DNA of 64,000 bases, from contig NZ_CP042435.1 in the NCBI RefSeq assembly GCF_007971225.1, positions 3,909,501 through 3,973,500 on the forward strand, written 5' to 3'. The position numbers were made by a program, and so were the translations under genes. The notes beneath the pieces are model-generated. The model was not told the origin of the DNA. It saw only the letters and a program-made list of their open reading frames with translations, and did no database searches. Positions 41,226-51,059 of the stretch are shown here, one piece after another (position 1 is the stretch's first letter; each line of letters begins with the position of its first letter). The stretch comes from Panacibacter ginsenosidivorans (lineage in GTDB: Bacteria; Bacteroidota; Bacteroidia; Chitinophagales; Chitinophagaceae).

Positions 41226-43448
41226 CTAATTCTTCCCGCAACTGATAAGTCCTGCACTTTCAGAAGTGAAATCTACTTTGCTAAGTGAGATCATGATAAT
41301 ATGATCATTACCTTCTTTTATTTTAACAGTACAATCTGGTTTTAAGTTTTTGAATACTTGTATTGTATTGGTTACAGGCCACTTTATTTCAATGCTTTCT
41401 ACTATCGAAGCTTGCCCAATGCCTATATGTTGTATCAAAGGATTTGAGCCAAAACTACCACCTGAATTTACCTCATCGTATACAGACCTTTCAACGCCAT
41501 TTTCGCGGAAAGTGACTTTTATTTTTGCCCCGATAGCGACCCTGTTGCATATAGTTCCTTCCAAAGAAAGGTTTATCCAATGGTTGTTATTTTGACCGGG
41601 GTTAATATAAAGCGAATTTTGATAAGCGTCTCCGGTATAAGCGCCGCCCATTTCAACATATATATCCTCATCTCCATCATTATCAAGATCAGCAAACGAA
41701 ACCCCATGTCCTTTTTGTAAATTACCGACCCTTGCAGAAGAAGTAACATCAATAAATTTCCTGCCATCCATATTCTTAAACATTTTATTGGGTACTAATG
41801 ACTGGAAAAGCGGGTTTCCGGTACCAAGATATATATCTGGATAACCATCATTGTCAATGTCTCCGAAATTGGCACCCATCGCAAAAGCAACTTTATTCAA
41901 ACCAACTTTGTTGGTAACATCCTCAAAGGTTCCGTCATGCTTATTCCTAAAGAGAAATTGTTTGCCTGCATTACCAACGGGCATATGCAATGCTTCTGCT
42001 GCAGTATAACATCCCAGTGATTTATTAAAGTCGTAACTGCATACCAAAATATCAAGCCAGCCATCATTATCATAATCCCAAAACCAGGTAGGAAAAGTAC
42101 GGGCCTTGCATTCATTTAATCCTGCCTGCCCTGTAACATTTTTGAAATGAACAACACCATTTTTGATGCCTTCGTTTTTAAGCAACACTTTTTGAGTATC
42201 TAATGTTGAGATGAAAATATCAGGCCAGCCGTCATTATCATAATCCCCCGATGTAACCCCTTTTATGAAAGCTTCAATATTACTATTGCTTTGAATAGCT
42301 ACGTTTGTAAAAGTGCCGTTTTTATTATTGATATATAACTCAGAGGTGTTTGCATCATATTGACTGTTTGATTCGTTTCCGATAAAAACATCCAGCCAGC
42401 CATCATTATTAAAATCATTCCATGTGGCTGCTTGTGTTGGATGAAAAGAAAGTAGCCCGCTTTCTTTTGTAACATCGGTAAAAGTACCATCACCATTATT
42501 GCGCAGCAGAGAGTTGGGTTCTTTGCCATATGTTCCTTTCCATGCGCCACGCAATACAAAGATATCTTTGAGTCCATCATTATTGTAATCTGTTTGCATA
42601 ATATTAAGACCACCTGTAAAACTTTTTAGTCCTGATGAATCAGATACATCTGTAAAGCTGCCATTGCCATTGTTCCTGCAATAATGCATGCTTTCTTTTA
42701 AACCCCATGAAGATGTTATAATATCTAAATAGCCATCATTATTAAAGTCTTCAAGAATACTGCCACCAGCCATATTTTTTGTATTTAATCCTATGTTTAT
42801 TGCAGCGTCAATAAATGGTTTTACAATTTTGGAAGTATCTGCATCAAGCCCTTTTATCAGGTATTCAGCCGGTACAGATCTTGGGTATTCACCAATGGTC
42901 ATATAAGCAATATTGAGTAACCATCTTGATTCAAGATCTCCGGGATCATTCTTCAAAAGCGTTTCATATACTTCTATGGCTTTTTGTGAGCCTGTTTTAT
43001 TTATATGTATGCCACTACCTTGTATAGGAAACACGCAGGATTCTTCACCATGGTTATGAATGCAATTAATTCTTTCCCCAAGCCGTAAATATGCAACAGC
43101 AAGATCTTTCCTAATCATTGGTATGCGGGAAAGATCTGCAGGGTCTACGTTTTCAATCAATCTTTCAAATGTGTTTATTGAGCGCTGCTCATCTCCCAAT
43201 TCAAGAAGTGTACTGGCTTCACAATATGAGGCCATCACTGTTTGCATATAGTCTGAGGAATGTTTTAACACAGAATCATAGTACGCTAACTGTGCTTCAG
43301 GACAAAAAGAATTTTGAATTACACATTCGCTTTTTGCAACGGTAGAAAGCAGGTTTATCATTTCTCCGTTAGGAGTAACTTTTTCATTGCATGCGGGGTG
43401 CGAAGCTAGCAGTATAAATACAATTATTTTAGATATAGTATGTTTCAT
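41226..43448 (-). CDS. FG-GAP repeat / ASPIC-UnbV domain protein (CRTAC1-like)
   Basis: A 740-residue exported protein. The N-terminal hydrophobic segment (IIVFILLASHPAC) may be a signal peptide with a Cys that could be lipidated, though the lipobox is poor. Residues 40-210 look like helical TPR-type repeats (MIRKDLAVAYLRLGE, SRWLLNIAYMTIGEYPRS). Residues 220-610 contain about seven calcium-binding FG-GAP/VCBS blades: DFNNDGYLDI, DYNNDGLKDI, DFNNDGWLDV, DYDNDGWPDI, DYDNDGWLDI, DIDNDGYPDI and DLDNDGDEDI. The C-terminus is an ASPIC/UnbV domain (YDEVNSGGSFGSNPLI). Such proteins often accompany SusCD pairs in this phylum. The role is probably surface binding; the ligand is unknown. Confidence 0.9.
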   Translation of the reverse strand: MKHTISKIIVFILLASHPACNEKVTPNGEMINLLSTVAKSECVIQNSFCPEAQLAYYDSVLKHSSDYMQTVMASYCEASTLLELGDEQRSINTFERLIENVDPADLSRIPMIRKDLAVAYLRLGERINCIHNHGEESCVFPIQGSGIHINKTGSQKAIEVYETLLKNDPGDLESRWLLNIAYMTIGEYPRSVPAEYLIKGLDADTSKIVKPFIDAAINIGLNTKNMAGGSILEDFNNDGYLDIITSSWGLKESMHYCRNNGNGSFTDVSDSSGLKSFTGGLNIMQTDYNNDGLKDIFVLRGAWKGTYGKEPNSLLRNNGDGTFTDVTKESGLLSFHPTQAATWNDFNNDGWLDVFIGNESNSQYDANTSELYINNKNGTFTNVAIQSNSNIEAFIKGVTSGDYDNDGWPDIFISTLDTQKVLLKNEGIKNGVVHFKNVTGQAGLNECKARTFPTWFWDYDNDGWLDILVCSYDFNKSLGCYTAAEALHMPVGNAGKQFLFRNKHDGTFEDVTNKVGLNKVAFAMGANFGDIDNDGYPDIYLGTGNPLFQSLVPNKMFKNMDGRKFIDVTSSARVGNLQKGHGVSFADLDNDGDEDIYVEMGGAYTGDAYQNSLYINPGQNNNHWINLSLEGTICNRVAIGAKIKVTFRENGVERSVYDEVNSGGSFGSNPLIQHIGIGQASIVESIEIKWPVTNTIQVFKNLKPDCTVKIKEGNDHIIMISLSKVDFTSESAGLISCGKN

Positions 43449-43615
43449 TTAATTAAGTTTTGGCGCCTGTTGCAGTATATCTATACAACGGGTAATGTTA
43501 TCCAAAATGGACAATCATGTTTTTTTCAACGGTGGTCCATTGTGCAGTATTCTGCTGTGCAGAAATTGCAATAGATCATAATACATGAAATGCTAATTAC
43601 ACTCCTGTATTTTAC

Positions 43616-43845
43616 TGTTTATGTACCAGGCCTTTGAATATGCATTAAGCTTCACTTGCGTCGCACACTTGTACTGTAGCAATTATTGCAGCACAGCAAA
43701 AAATTAAATCACTATAGAATTTTGTGTTCCGGGTTTAATACATTATTTGTTACGCATTGATAAAAGCATGATTTATAAGCTACAGATGAACATAATGCGA
43801 CGCAACGATGACGCTATGAAATACTGCAGTTTGTAACACAAAGAA
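43616..43845. repeat. Dispersed palindromic repeat, paired unit P (both ends type 1)
   Basis: The left arm TTTATGTACCAGGCC and TGCATTAAGCTTCAC lead into TTGCGTCGCACACTTGTAC (43655-43673). The right arm GATGAACATAATGCGACGCAA (about 43786-43805) is the GATGAA variant. It fills much of the 470-bp gap; 43449-43615 otherwise shows only a short ATGGAC / GTCCAT inverted pair. Confidence 0.85.
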
Positions 43846-43918
43846 ATTTGCAGCATGCAATCAGCCCAATATAAAAGCAAGTGTAAATAGAAATATGATT
43901 ATTAAGGAGAGGATAATA

Positions 43919-44476
43919 TCAGCAGGAAATATCAGGGGGCTGTTCGGGGGAATCTAAAAAACATGTTGATAAATGAGGAGAAAAAAGCTGGTATTTTTGT
44001 AAGGAAGCAACAGCTGTAAAAATTAAATATTCATTATCGGGTTTGTTGCATTCATTTTCAGAAGTAATTTTTTTTGCAAAGGGTTCAGATTGTTTTTTCT
44101 CTGAAGCCGGATTAGTAACATCGCTGCTACTTCCTGCATATGCTGTTCTGGCATTGTTCAATTGGGTTTTACTGAGGTTAGGCACACAAAATAAATAAAG
44201 TGTATCGTTATATACTTTTCGTTTTACATAGTTGTAATGAATTCCATTTAATTCAATTTCTCCATCAAAACGTTCATATTCCATTTGCTGCGGTCCATAA
44301 GGTAAATCCATCGGCACTTTAATTTCAATTAGTGCAGCTTCATTATAATTGCCATTGTCTAATTCTTCTACCATTAGTTCATCTGCGCAGTTTATGAAAT
44401 AGTCAAAGAGTAAGGAATATCCCGCCAGATTTAACAGGTAAACTGCAACTAATAATATGGCAAATATTTTTTTCAA
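43919..44476 (-). CDS. Membrane-anchored protein of unknown function, paralogue of 53185-53736
   Basis: A 185-residue protein with one N-terminal hydrophobic segment (IFAILLVAVYLLNLAGYSLLF), a signal anchor or signal peptide, and a soluble part with the core YERFDGEIELNGIHYNYVKRK then NDTLYLFCVPN and KTQL. The same core in the same order occurs in the protein at 53185-53736, so they are paralogues. Both end in a Pro-rich tail preceded by Cys (CFLDSPEQPPDISC). I have seen similar unnamed proteins near outer-membrane receptors in this phylum, but cannot name a family. It lies downstream of susD on the same strand. Confidence 0.75.
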   Translation of the reverse strand: MKKIFAILLVAVYLLNLAGYSLLFDYFINCADELMVEELDNGNYNEAALIEIKVPMDLPYGPQQMEYERFDGEIELNGIHYNYVKRKVYNDTLYLFCVPNLSKTQLNNARTAYAGSSSDVTNPASEKKQSEPFAKKITSENECNKPDNEYLIFTAVASLQKYQLFSPHLSTCFLDSPEQPPDISC

Positions 44477-44581
44477 TAGTGTTATGCGATAAGTTAGTTT
44501 CTATACCAATTAACTGAAAGTAATTTCTGTGTAAATGTTTTATTATGCTCAGGTGTATTTAATCTGTTGAATAATATAAGC

Positions 44582-44620
44582 GATAAAACAGAGACCTTTA
44601 TTAAGGTCTCTGTTTTATTA
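44582..44620 (-). terminator. Rho-independent terminator after susD
   Basis: AAAACAGAGACCT and AGGTCTCTGTTTT form a perfect 13-bp stem with a 5- to 6-base loop, immediately after the susD stop on the minus strand. The T-tract is moderate on either strand. Confidence 0.8.
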
Positions 44621-44623
44621 TTT

Positions 44624-45928
44624 TTATTCTCCTTCTGTTTGCGGTATTGGTAATGCAGACCATACCTGGTCTCCTGTTCTGTCTAGTGGTAGTTCACCCA
44701 GTTTATTATATCTGCGCATGTCAACCCAACGATGACCTTCATAAAATAATGAATATCTTCTTTGATTGAGCATTTCATTAATAAGATCATCTTTGGAAGG
44801 TTCTGAATTACTATAATCTTCGAGCCCGTGACCATTACGTATGATGTTAATAGCAGTAATTGCATTATCAAAATCATCGGTTTGAATACTAGCTTCTGCA
44901 TATATCAAAATCAATTCTTCATTCCTGATAATTGGGATAGGCGCCACGCTTGAAGTGTAGACCCACAGATCCCTGTCACTGGTAAGTCCATCTTTTGTTA
45001 CAGGTGTGGTACGCAATGTAGCTTTATTGATCCTGTCATCACCACCTTCAATTTCATCAGCGTAGGAGGGATGTGCTAAGCGCACTTCACCATTTTGTTC
45101 CTGTGGAAAGAATGCGGTGTTTAACTGATCTCCTGTGCCTGTACCGAATACTTCAAATACGCCTGTATTAAAATCTCCGTTAAGATCAAAGAAAGATGCA
45201 TTAAGATCAGTTAAGGCATTTGCCCATTGCTGGCGATATACATCAACTCTTGCAGCAAGTGCACGATTAAACTTAGTTAGCCCTGCTGCATCTGAAAGTG
45301 AACCGAAGCCATCGGTGAGCGGAAACAGAACCGTAGCGCCACTAAGGTCGGTTTTGGCCTCATCAAGTAATGATGCAATAGCTGCAATAGATTCATCATA
45401 ACCAAGTATTGGACCGAGATTATTGGGATCTGATACATCTACACGAATACCATTTGTATAAGTGAGATTTAGGTTCATCAACAGATCATATGCCTTGATC
45501 GTTTTTGCAAAACCGAGATATCCCTTTTTCTCATCGTCTGCGATCTGTGTTGAATTGGTGGCGGCATCTATCAATACATTACAGTTCTTTACAACACGGT
45601 ACCTGGATCCCCATGGATTGGTGATATAGAATCCTGTATTGTTCACTGGTGCGGAGCCTAACAATTCGCTGGTATATCTTGGGTCTGCATTGGAAAAACG
45701 ATACATTTCACGACCCATAACACCTACAGCATCAAGGTATAATCCTTCATTGTTACGCATACCAGAAAGTGTTCCTGCTACAAGACCATTTAACTGATCT
45801 TTCGACGCATTTTTTAAATAGTCTTCGATAGTAGGACTGTTGAGGTTACCGTAATCCTTTTTACAGGAAGGGAGATACGCGGCAAACAGCAGTACTACTA
45901 TTATATTTAAATTGAGTATTCTTTTCAT
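44624..45928 (-). CDS. RagB/SusD family nutrient-binding outer-membrane lipoprotein
   Basis: A 434-residue surface lipoprotein that works as the lid of a SusC channel. The signal peptide ends in LPSCKKD (lipidated Cys near residue 22). Helical TPR-like SusD features include FAKTIKAYDLLMNLNLTYTNG (near 144-160), FNRALAARVDVYRQQWANAL and the C-terminal signature RNEELILIYAEA followed by RYSLFYEGHRWVDMRRYNK (near 395-413). It is short for SusD (usually 480-600), as in a SusD-like subgroup found with CRTAC1-type genes. It starts 18 bases after the susC frame ends, so it belongs to the same operon. The ligand is unknown. Confidence 0.92.
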   Translation of the reverse strand: MKRILNLNIIVVLLFAAYLPSCKKDYGNLNSPTIEDYLKNASKDQLNGLVAGTLSGMRNNEGLYLDAVGVMGREMYRFSNADPRYTSELLGSAPVNNTGFYITNPWGSRYRVVKNCNVLIDAATNSTQIADDEKKGYLGFAKTIKAYDLLMNLNLTYTNGIRVDVSDPNNLGPILGYDESIAAIASLLDEAKTDLSGATVLFPLTDGFGSLSDAAGLTKFNRALAARVDVYRQQWANALTDLNASFFDLNGDFNTGVFEVFGTGTGDQLNTAFFPQEQNGEVRLAHPSYADEIEGGDDRINKATLRTTPVTKDGLTSDRDLWVYTSSVAPIPIIRNEELILIYAEASIQTDDFDNAITAINIIRNGHGLEDYSNSEPSKDDLINEMLNQRRYSLFYEGHRWVDMRRYNKLGELPLDRTGDQVWSALPIPQTEGE

Positions 45929-45946
45929 TTTTATAGGTTTTCTTTT

Positions 45947-46228
45947 TTAGAAATCAATAGTTACATTCAATGAAGCACGTTTAGACGCAGGGAAAGGATC
46001 GACATCTACACCGGTAGAGAAGCCTGTACCAAAGTTGGAAACTTCAGGATCATAACCACTGTATTTTGTGATGGTGATATAATTGTTGAGTGAAACACCT
46101 GCACGTAAACCATGAATAATCTTGCCTGGTATTTTATTGAATGTATAATACAAACCTATTTCCCTGAAACGCAGATAACCAGAGTTCTCTACAAAGCCTC
46201 TTGCACTACCCCAAGAAATGACATGATC
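45947..46228 (-). pseudogene. C-terminal fragment of the frameshifted SusC receptor
   Basis: This stretch encodes the last 90 or so residues of the SusC barrel in a different frame from the main part. In the shifted frame it reads DHVISWGSARGFVENSGYL, then RFREIGLYYTFNKIPG, and ends in SLNVTIDF, a classical outer-membrane C-terminus. It joins the upstream frame perfectly if one G is restored near 46228 (an AGGG run reduced to AGG on the coding strand). It is either a recent inactivating mutation or a sequencing error. Confidence 0.85.
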
Positions 46229-48903
46229 CTGTCTACACCATCTGGTGTTTGGTTGTTGTTTGCATCAGCATCGTAATCTGCGCTGGTACTGCCGAAATCA
46301 TTAAGCAGGTTTGTAAGATTTACATTGTCTCCTTTATATTTCCAGTGAATAAGAAAACGCAGACTAAGCTTATTAAAGAAAGTAATTTCATTAAATGTGT
46401 TCATCTGGAATTTTGGTTCCTGGTTTCCTAAAACCACAACTCCTTCCTGGGCAGGTGCATTTGTACCTACAATTTGTGTTGCAGATTTTCCTTCTTCTAT
46501 CTGGAAGGTTCCTAAGCTGGTGCCAAAGGAACCAAGCTGTACCGGTGGTATAGTAAGTTTAGTAACTTTTGAACGGTTAAGCCAGAAGTTTACGGAAGTG
46601 TTCCATTTGATAGTTTTAGAAGAAATTGGCTGTGCGTTCATGCCAATTTCAAGACCCTGGTTACGCAGGTCACCTGCGTTAATAAATTTTGTTGAGAAAC
46701 CGGAAGAAGGCGGTACGGTTGCCAATAAAAGAAAATCATATATCTTCTTGTTATAGAATGTTACTTCAAAACTAAGTTTATTATTAAGCACACTAAAATC
46801 AAGGCCGCCTTCAAGTTCTGTTTGTCTCTCTGGTTTTATATTTGGATCGCCACCCTGAATGTTTACAATAGAACCTTGTAATCCTCCGATGTTTGAAGCA
46901 ACAAGTGTGGTGAACTTACTGCCGAATGCAGGAAAATTTGCAGACTGCCCATAGGCTGCACGTAGCTTAATGTTGTTGAAGAAATTATTATCAAGTACAC
47001 CGAGACGTGTCAGATTGATTGATAAGCCACCTTTTGGATAGGTGTAAAATCTTTCAACGTCACCGTTATTGGTTGAACGATCAAAACGTACACCAGCATT
47101 TAAATTGATCGCATCAAGGATACTTACTTCTTCCTGTGCAAATATTCCATCATTTTCAAACTTATTTCTGAATTGCTGTGCTGTTAAAGCACCACCCTGG
47201 TCAACATTTGTCTGACCTGGTGCTACCTGCGTTGCCACATCCAGGATATTGTTGAAATCACCCTGCTCCTGTGTATAACCTGCAGATGTAGTGAACCCTA
47301 AATTATCTGACGGATTAAAAGTGTTTACCAGAGATAAGATATAATTTGTATTCAAACTCTTTGTAAAACCTTGTACAGATGTTCCTTTATTTACAGATTG
47401 AAACTGAAGTTCTCTTGGAAATTGTGCATTAGTAACAAGATTGTAAAAATCAACGCCACCCCTGCCTATGAATTTTGTAGTTGATTTATTTCCTTTTAGC
47501 AAAGTAGCATCTACATTAAAACCCGTTGTAAAACGATTTACATTTTCATTATTCTGCATTAAAGCAATTGTTTGCAAAACGTTTGATGCTGAGAAGGAGT
47601 TTGCAGGATAATTGCCGAATTCATCAGGATGCAGTTCAACAAAATCAGGAGTTGACGAAAGCGAAATACTATACGTTACACCTGCATTATCATTACCGGT
47701 TAACCCTCTGTCTGCAGAAGAGTTTACATAGTTTGTACTAACTCCAAACTTTATGTTATCGGTAATTTTATGGTCTACATTTAAACGCAAGCTGGTATTG
47801 CGATAACCTGTTCTCTGTACGATGCCTTCTTCTTTTTTCTGCGCTGCCGAAAAATAAAAACTTGTTTTATCATTACCACCGGTCATACTTAAAACACTGT
47901 TACGGGTAAAGCCGGTATTGCCATAAACTTCTTTTTCATAATCGTATAGTTTTCCTGCAGATTGTGCATCAAGGAATTGCTGTTTTAATGCAGCACTGGT
48001 TTCAGGATCGCTTGATAAACCTGCAGCAGTTTCTGCAGTAAACTGGCGCACACCCAACAGCTTACGCACTTTTACAAAGCCAACATCCTGCGAAAAACTG
48101 ATCTTTGTTTGACCAGACTTACCTCTTTTAGTGGTGATAATAATTACACCAGCGGCCGCTCTGGATCCATAAATTGCCGCTGCGGAAGCACCTTTTAAAA
48201 TTTCAATGTTTTCTATATCCTCTGCGCGCAGATCTGCTATACGGCTACTGGCATTATCCTGGGTAGATACATTGCCACCCGCTGCGGCTGCGGTAACTGC
48301 ATTTAAACCCGCAGAAGTTGCAGAATTATCCATAAATACACCATCAACTACATACAGCGGTTGTGTATTACCGAATATAGAAGTTACACCTCTTAATTTT
48401 ACAGATAAGCCGCCACCCGGCGCACCACTGTTTGCATTGATATAGGCACCTGCCACTTTTCCATTCAAAGCAGCATCAAAAGTTTGTGCAGGGGCAACAC
48501 CGTTTAGTTGTTTTGAAGAAATAGTTCCAACTGCGTTTGCAAGATTTCTTCTCTTTACAGTAGTAGCCAAACCTGTTACAATCACTTCATCAAGCCGCGC
48601 AATATCTTCTTCGAGCTTTACATTTAAATCGCCTGAAATATTATCAGCTTTAAATGTCTGCGATTTAAAACCGGTAGAACTAATAACAATCGAGGAACCG
48701 GCAGGTACCGCCAGTCTGAATTTTCCTTCTGCATCTGTTGCAGTACCTATTGTTGTTTTTTCTACAATAACACTAACACCCGCCAGCGGAACTCCTTTTG
48801 TATCTGTTACAGTTCCACTAACAGTTTTGTTCTGTGCATAAATACAGGGCGGCAGCAGCAGCATGCACAATAGCCCTGTAATGACTAACAAACTTTTTCT
48901 CAT
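46189..48903 (-). CDS. SusC/RagA family TonB-linked outer-membrane receptor (frameshifted near C-terminus)
   Basis: The partner channel of the adjacent SusD. Signal peptide to about residue 24 (PPCIYAQ), a carboxypeptidase-like domain (VSGTVTDTKGVPLAGVSV, 28-45), TonB box region LDEVIVTGLAT, a plug domain with the SusC signature (KLRGVTSIFGNTQPLYVVDG near 170-190, and IEILKGASAAAIYGSRAAAG near 233-252) and then the 22-strand barrel. The frame stops after 904 residues in SFLGVVQEAL, whereas the expected C-terminal barrel strands continue in another frame to 45947. The intact protein would be about 985 residues. As it stands it lacks the last strands and the C-terminal signal, so it may not insert in the membrane. 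Confidence 0.9.
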   Translation of the reverse strand: MRKSLLVITGLLCMLLLPPCIYAQNKTVSGTVTDTKGVPLAGVSVIVEKTTIGTATDAEGKFRLAVPAGSSIVISSTGFKSQTFKADNISGDLNVKLEEDIARLDEVIVTGLATTVKRRNLANAVGTISSKQLNGVAPAQTFDAALNGKVAGAYINANSGAPGGGLSVKLRGVTSIFGNTQPLYVVDGVFMDNSATSAGLNAVTAAAAGGNVSTQDNASSRIADLRAEDIENIEILKGASAAAIYGSRAAAGVIIITTKRGKSGQTKISFSQDVGFVKVRKLLGVRQFTAETAAGLSSDPETSAALKQQFLDAQSAGKLYDYEKEVYGNTGFTRNSVLSMTGGNDKTSFYFSAAQKKEEGIVQRTGYRNTSLRLNVDHKITDNIKFGVSTNYVNSSADRGLTGNDNAGVTYSISLSSTPDFVELHPDEFGNYPANSFSASNVLQTIALMQNNENVNRFTTGFNVDATLLKGNKSTTKFIGRGGVDFYNLVTNAQFPRELQFQSVNKGTSVQGFTKSLNTNYILSLVNTFNPSDNLGFTTSAGYTQEQGDFNNILDVATQVAPGQTNVDQGGALTAQQFRNKFENDGIFAQEEVSILDAINLNAGVRFDRSTNNGDVERFYTYPKGGLSINLTRLGVLDNNFFNNIKLRAAYGQSANFPAFGSKFTTLVASNIGGLQGSIVNIQGGDPNIKPERQTELEGGLDFSVLNNKLSFEVTFYNKKIYDFLLLATVPPSSGFSTKFINAGDLRNQGLEIGMNAQPISSKTIKWNTSVNFWLNRSKVTKLTIPPVQLGSFGTSLGTFQIEEGKSATQIVGTNAPAQEGVVVLGNQEPKFQMNTFNEITFFNKLSLRFLIHWKYKGDNVNLTNLLNDFGSTSADYDADANNNQTPDGVDRIMSFLGVVQEAL

Positions 48904-49020
48904 TGAGTTTGATTTTTTGGTTTAATAATTATGATGGGTTTGTGGTATTGAAATTTTTTTGATCATGATGAGTACGTTTTAAATGCATGTGTTTTTTATT
49001 TAATAATGAGTAAATAGAAG

Positions 49021-49318
49021 CATGAGTTTTTTTATGATCCGGTCTTTTGAATAACTATTAAGCTTTGGTTGCGTCGCACACTTGTACGTTCCTATCTTTA
49101 CTCAATTACGTACAAAAAAATTAAGTTTAATTAGTGCATTATGTATGGCAATTTGTTTGCTATAGCATTTAAAAAAGACACAGCCACTAAACTTTGTGTT
49201 GCACCATTTATCATTGTGTATTTTATAATTTGACAATCAGTTGACAAATGTTATACTTTACAAGTGTGCGACGCAAGGGACGCTGAGATATATTCTTTGT
49301 CGGGTTCATAAATAAATT
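49021..49318. repeat. Dispersed palindromic repeat, paired unit Q (both ends type 1)
   Basis: The left arm TTTTTTTATGATCCGGTC leads into TTGCGTCGCACACTTGTAC (49069-49087). The right core TTACAAGTGTGCGACGCAA is at 49258-49276 and continues to CGGGTTCATAAATAAA. The interior is 170 bp, AT-rich and without a gene. It lies between the susC start and the last AhpD-like gene; the susC promoter must be in 48904-49020 or within the unit. Confidence 0.88.
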
Positions 49319-49331
49319 TCTCTTTGAATAC

Positions 49332-49892
49332 TTATGCAGGTTGCTTTTGTAAATAAATATGACTGCCATATCCATTTTCTGCTACCTGCTTAGCTCTTAA
49401 CGGATAAGAACTCAAATCTGTTGGGGTCTTTGCCGCAAGACCATCAACATACCTGTTAAACATGCAGAATGCAGCGGCAATAAGCACCGTATCGTGAATG
49501 TCTCTGTCCGTTGCACCAGATTCACGTGCTTTTGCAACATCGTGTTCAGTAACAGCTTTGCCACTCTTTTGCACTTTACCCGCAATGTTCAGCAATGCTT
49601 TGAGTTTATCAGAAATATCTGCAGTTGTGTAATCATTTCTTACATCATCTACCAACGAACGGTTGCCGTTGAGATAACAAACCGCAATTTCTCCATGCGA
49701 ATGATGACAATAAAAACAATCATTCAAATAAGAAACATACGTAGCAATGAGCTCACGGTCTCCACGTGAAAGGCCATCATCGCTGCGCAATAAAATTTCT
49801 GCAAGCGCACTCATGGGTTCGGCGGTCTCTGGTCTGAAAGCCATTAACGACCGGATGCCCGGAAGATTTGGATCAACTTCTATATGTGCCAT
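49332..49892 (-). CDS. AhpD/carboxymuconolactone decarboxylase-like protein (copy 1)
   Basis: A 186-residue all-helical protein of the AhpD-like superfamily. The active-site pattern is complete: Glu in DRELIATYVSYLND (near 62), then CFYCHHSHGE with the redox Cys pair and His (near 76-83). In AhpD this proton-relay and CxxC set reduces peroxiredoxin or peroxides. Shared paralogue phrases are PGIRSLMAFRPET at the start and AAFCMFNRYVDGL near 140. It is the last of four paralogues in this minus-strand run and is followed by the susC region. The substrate could be a peroxide, or a gamma-lactone as in carboxymuconolactone decarboxylase; the CxxC favours redox. Confidence 0.9.
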   Translation of the reverse strand: MAHIEVDPNLPGIRSLMAFRPETAEPMSALAEILLRSDDGLSRGDRELIATYVSYLNDCFYCHHSHGEIAVCYLNGNRSLVDDVRNDYTTADISDKLKALLNIAGKVQKSGKAVTEHDVAKARESGATDRDIHDTVLIAAAFCMFNRYVDGLAAKTPTDLSSYPLRAKQVAENGYGSHIYLQKQPA

Positions 49893-49916
49893 ATTTTTAT
49901 TTTAAAGTGAGGTGAT

Positions 49917-50468
49917 TTATTTGTACAGATCAAAATCTATATAACCTTCTGCAGCCCTGCGTGGTGCACGTTCTACATACACCTGCCTGTCTTGCGGCGC
50001 CCAAGTACCAAGCCCATCTACATATCGGTTGAACATGCAGAATGCAGCAGCAATTAAAACAGTATCATGTATTTCTCTATCTGTTGCACCAAGTTCTCTT
50101 GCATGATCAATTTGTTCTGCAGTTACATGCTTCCCACTTTTCTGTACACTGCCTGCAATGGCAAGCAATGCTTTCATCTTATCTGAAATGTTGGATGAAA
50201 GAAAATCTTTCTTAATGTTGTCTATGAACTGCATATCGCATTGCATATAATGTTGCGCTAATGCTCCATGCACATTCTGACAAAAGAAGCAATCATTCAA
50301 AGAAGACACATAAGCACCGATCAATTCTCTTTCACCACGTGATAAAGTGTTGTTATCATCGTGCAATAAAATTTCCGCGAGTTCATTTAAAGGCTTTGCA
50401 GTCTCAGGCCTGAATGCCATCGGACCTCTTATGCCCGGTAAATCATTTTGAAGATCTATATATGCCAT
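49917..50468 (-). CDS. AhpD/carboxymuconolactone decarboxylase-like protein (copy 2)
   Basis: 183 residues; begins MAYIDLQNDLPGIRGPMAFR. The relay Glu lies in GERELIGAYVSSLND and the Cys pair and His in CFFCQNVHGALA. The signature EIHDTVLIAAAFCMFNRYVD is almost identical to copies 1 and 3. The C-terminus (RRAAEGYIDFDLYK) differs from the others. It starts 21 bases after copy 3 ends and ends 24 bases before copy 1 starts, so all three are co-transcribed. Confidence 0.9.
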   Translation of the reverse strand: MAYIDLQNDLPGIRGPMAFRPETAKPLNELAEILLHDDNNTLSRGERELIGAYVSSLNDCFFCQNVHGALAQHYMQCDMQFIDNIKKDFLSSNISDKMKALLAIAGSVQKSGKHVTAEQIDHARELGATDREIHDTVLIAAAFCMFNRYVDGLGTWAPQDRQVYVERAPRRAAEGYIDFDLYK

Positions 50469-50489
50469 AAAAAGATTTTAGATTTTAAA

Positions 50490-51038
50490 TTAATAAGCAG
50501 TTTCTGCTGGCATTACATAACCCTTTGCCATGCGTTCTCCCATTGCTTCATACACTTCAGGATCTGTTGGTGTAAAACTTGCAAGCCCATCTACATACCT
50601 GTTGAACATACAGAATGCAGCAGCAATTAAAACAGTGTCATGTATTTCCCTGTCATCTGCTCCTTCTTTTCTTGCAGCAACAATATCATCGGGTGTTACT
50701 TCTTTGCTAAGTATCTGTACCTTACCAGCTATATGCAGCAAGGCTTTCAGCTTATTGCTAACAGGTGCATGCCGCATATCCTTTAATACTTCATCAACTG
50801 TATTTTTTGCGTCGCCATATAAACATCTTGCTGCGGCTGCGTGACTGCTCATGCAAAACATACAATCATTGCGGTAAGAAACATAAGCTGCAATCAATTC
50901 TCTTTCTGCTTCACTTAATGTTGATGGACCTCTCAATAAAACTTGTGCTAATTCATACAGCGGCTTGCCAGTTTCTGGTCTGAACATTACCAAACTTCTT
51001 ATGCCTGGTACGCCTTCGGGGACTTCTATGTGTGCCAT
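50490..51038 (-). CDS. AhpD/carboxymuconolactone decarboxylase-like protein (copy 3)
   Basis: 182 residues; begins MAHIEVPEGVPGIRSLVMFR. The relay Glu lies in AERELIAAYVSYRND and the catalytic Cys pair and His in CMFCMSSHAAAA. The helical middle (VSNKLKALLHIAGKVQILSK) corresponds to the same segment in copies 1 and 2. A solitary repeat arm (R) separates it from the MFS gene upstream. Confidence 0.9.
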   Translation of the reverse strand: MAHIEVPEGVPGIRSLVMFRPETGKPLYELAQVLLRGPSTLSEAERELIAAYVSYRNDCMFCMSSHAAAARCLYGDAKNTVDEVLKDMRHAPVSNKLKALLHIAGKVQILSKEVTPDDIVAARKEGADDREIHDTVLIAAAFCMFNRYVDGLASFTPTDPEVYEAMGERMAKGYVMPAETAY

Positions 51039-51059
51039 TTTTATATAAGATGTGTTATG

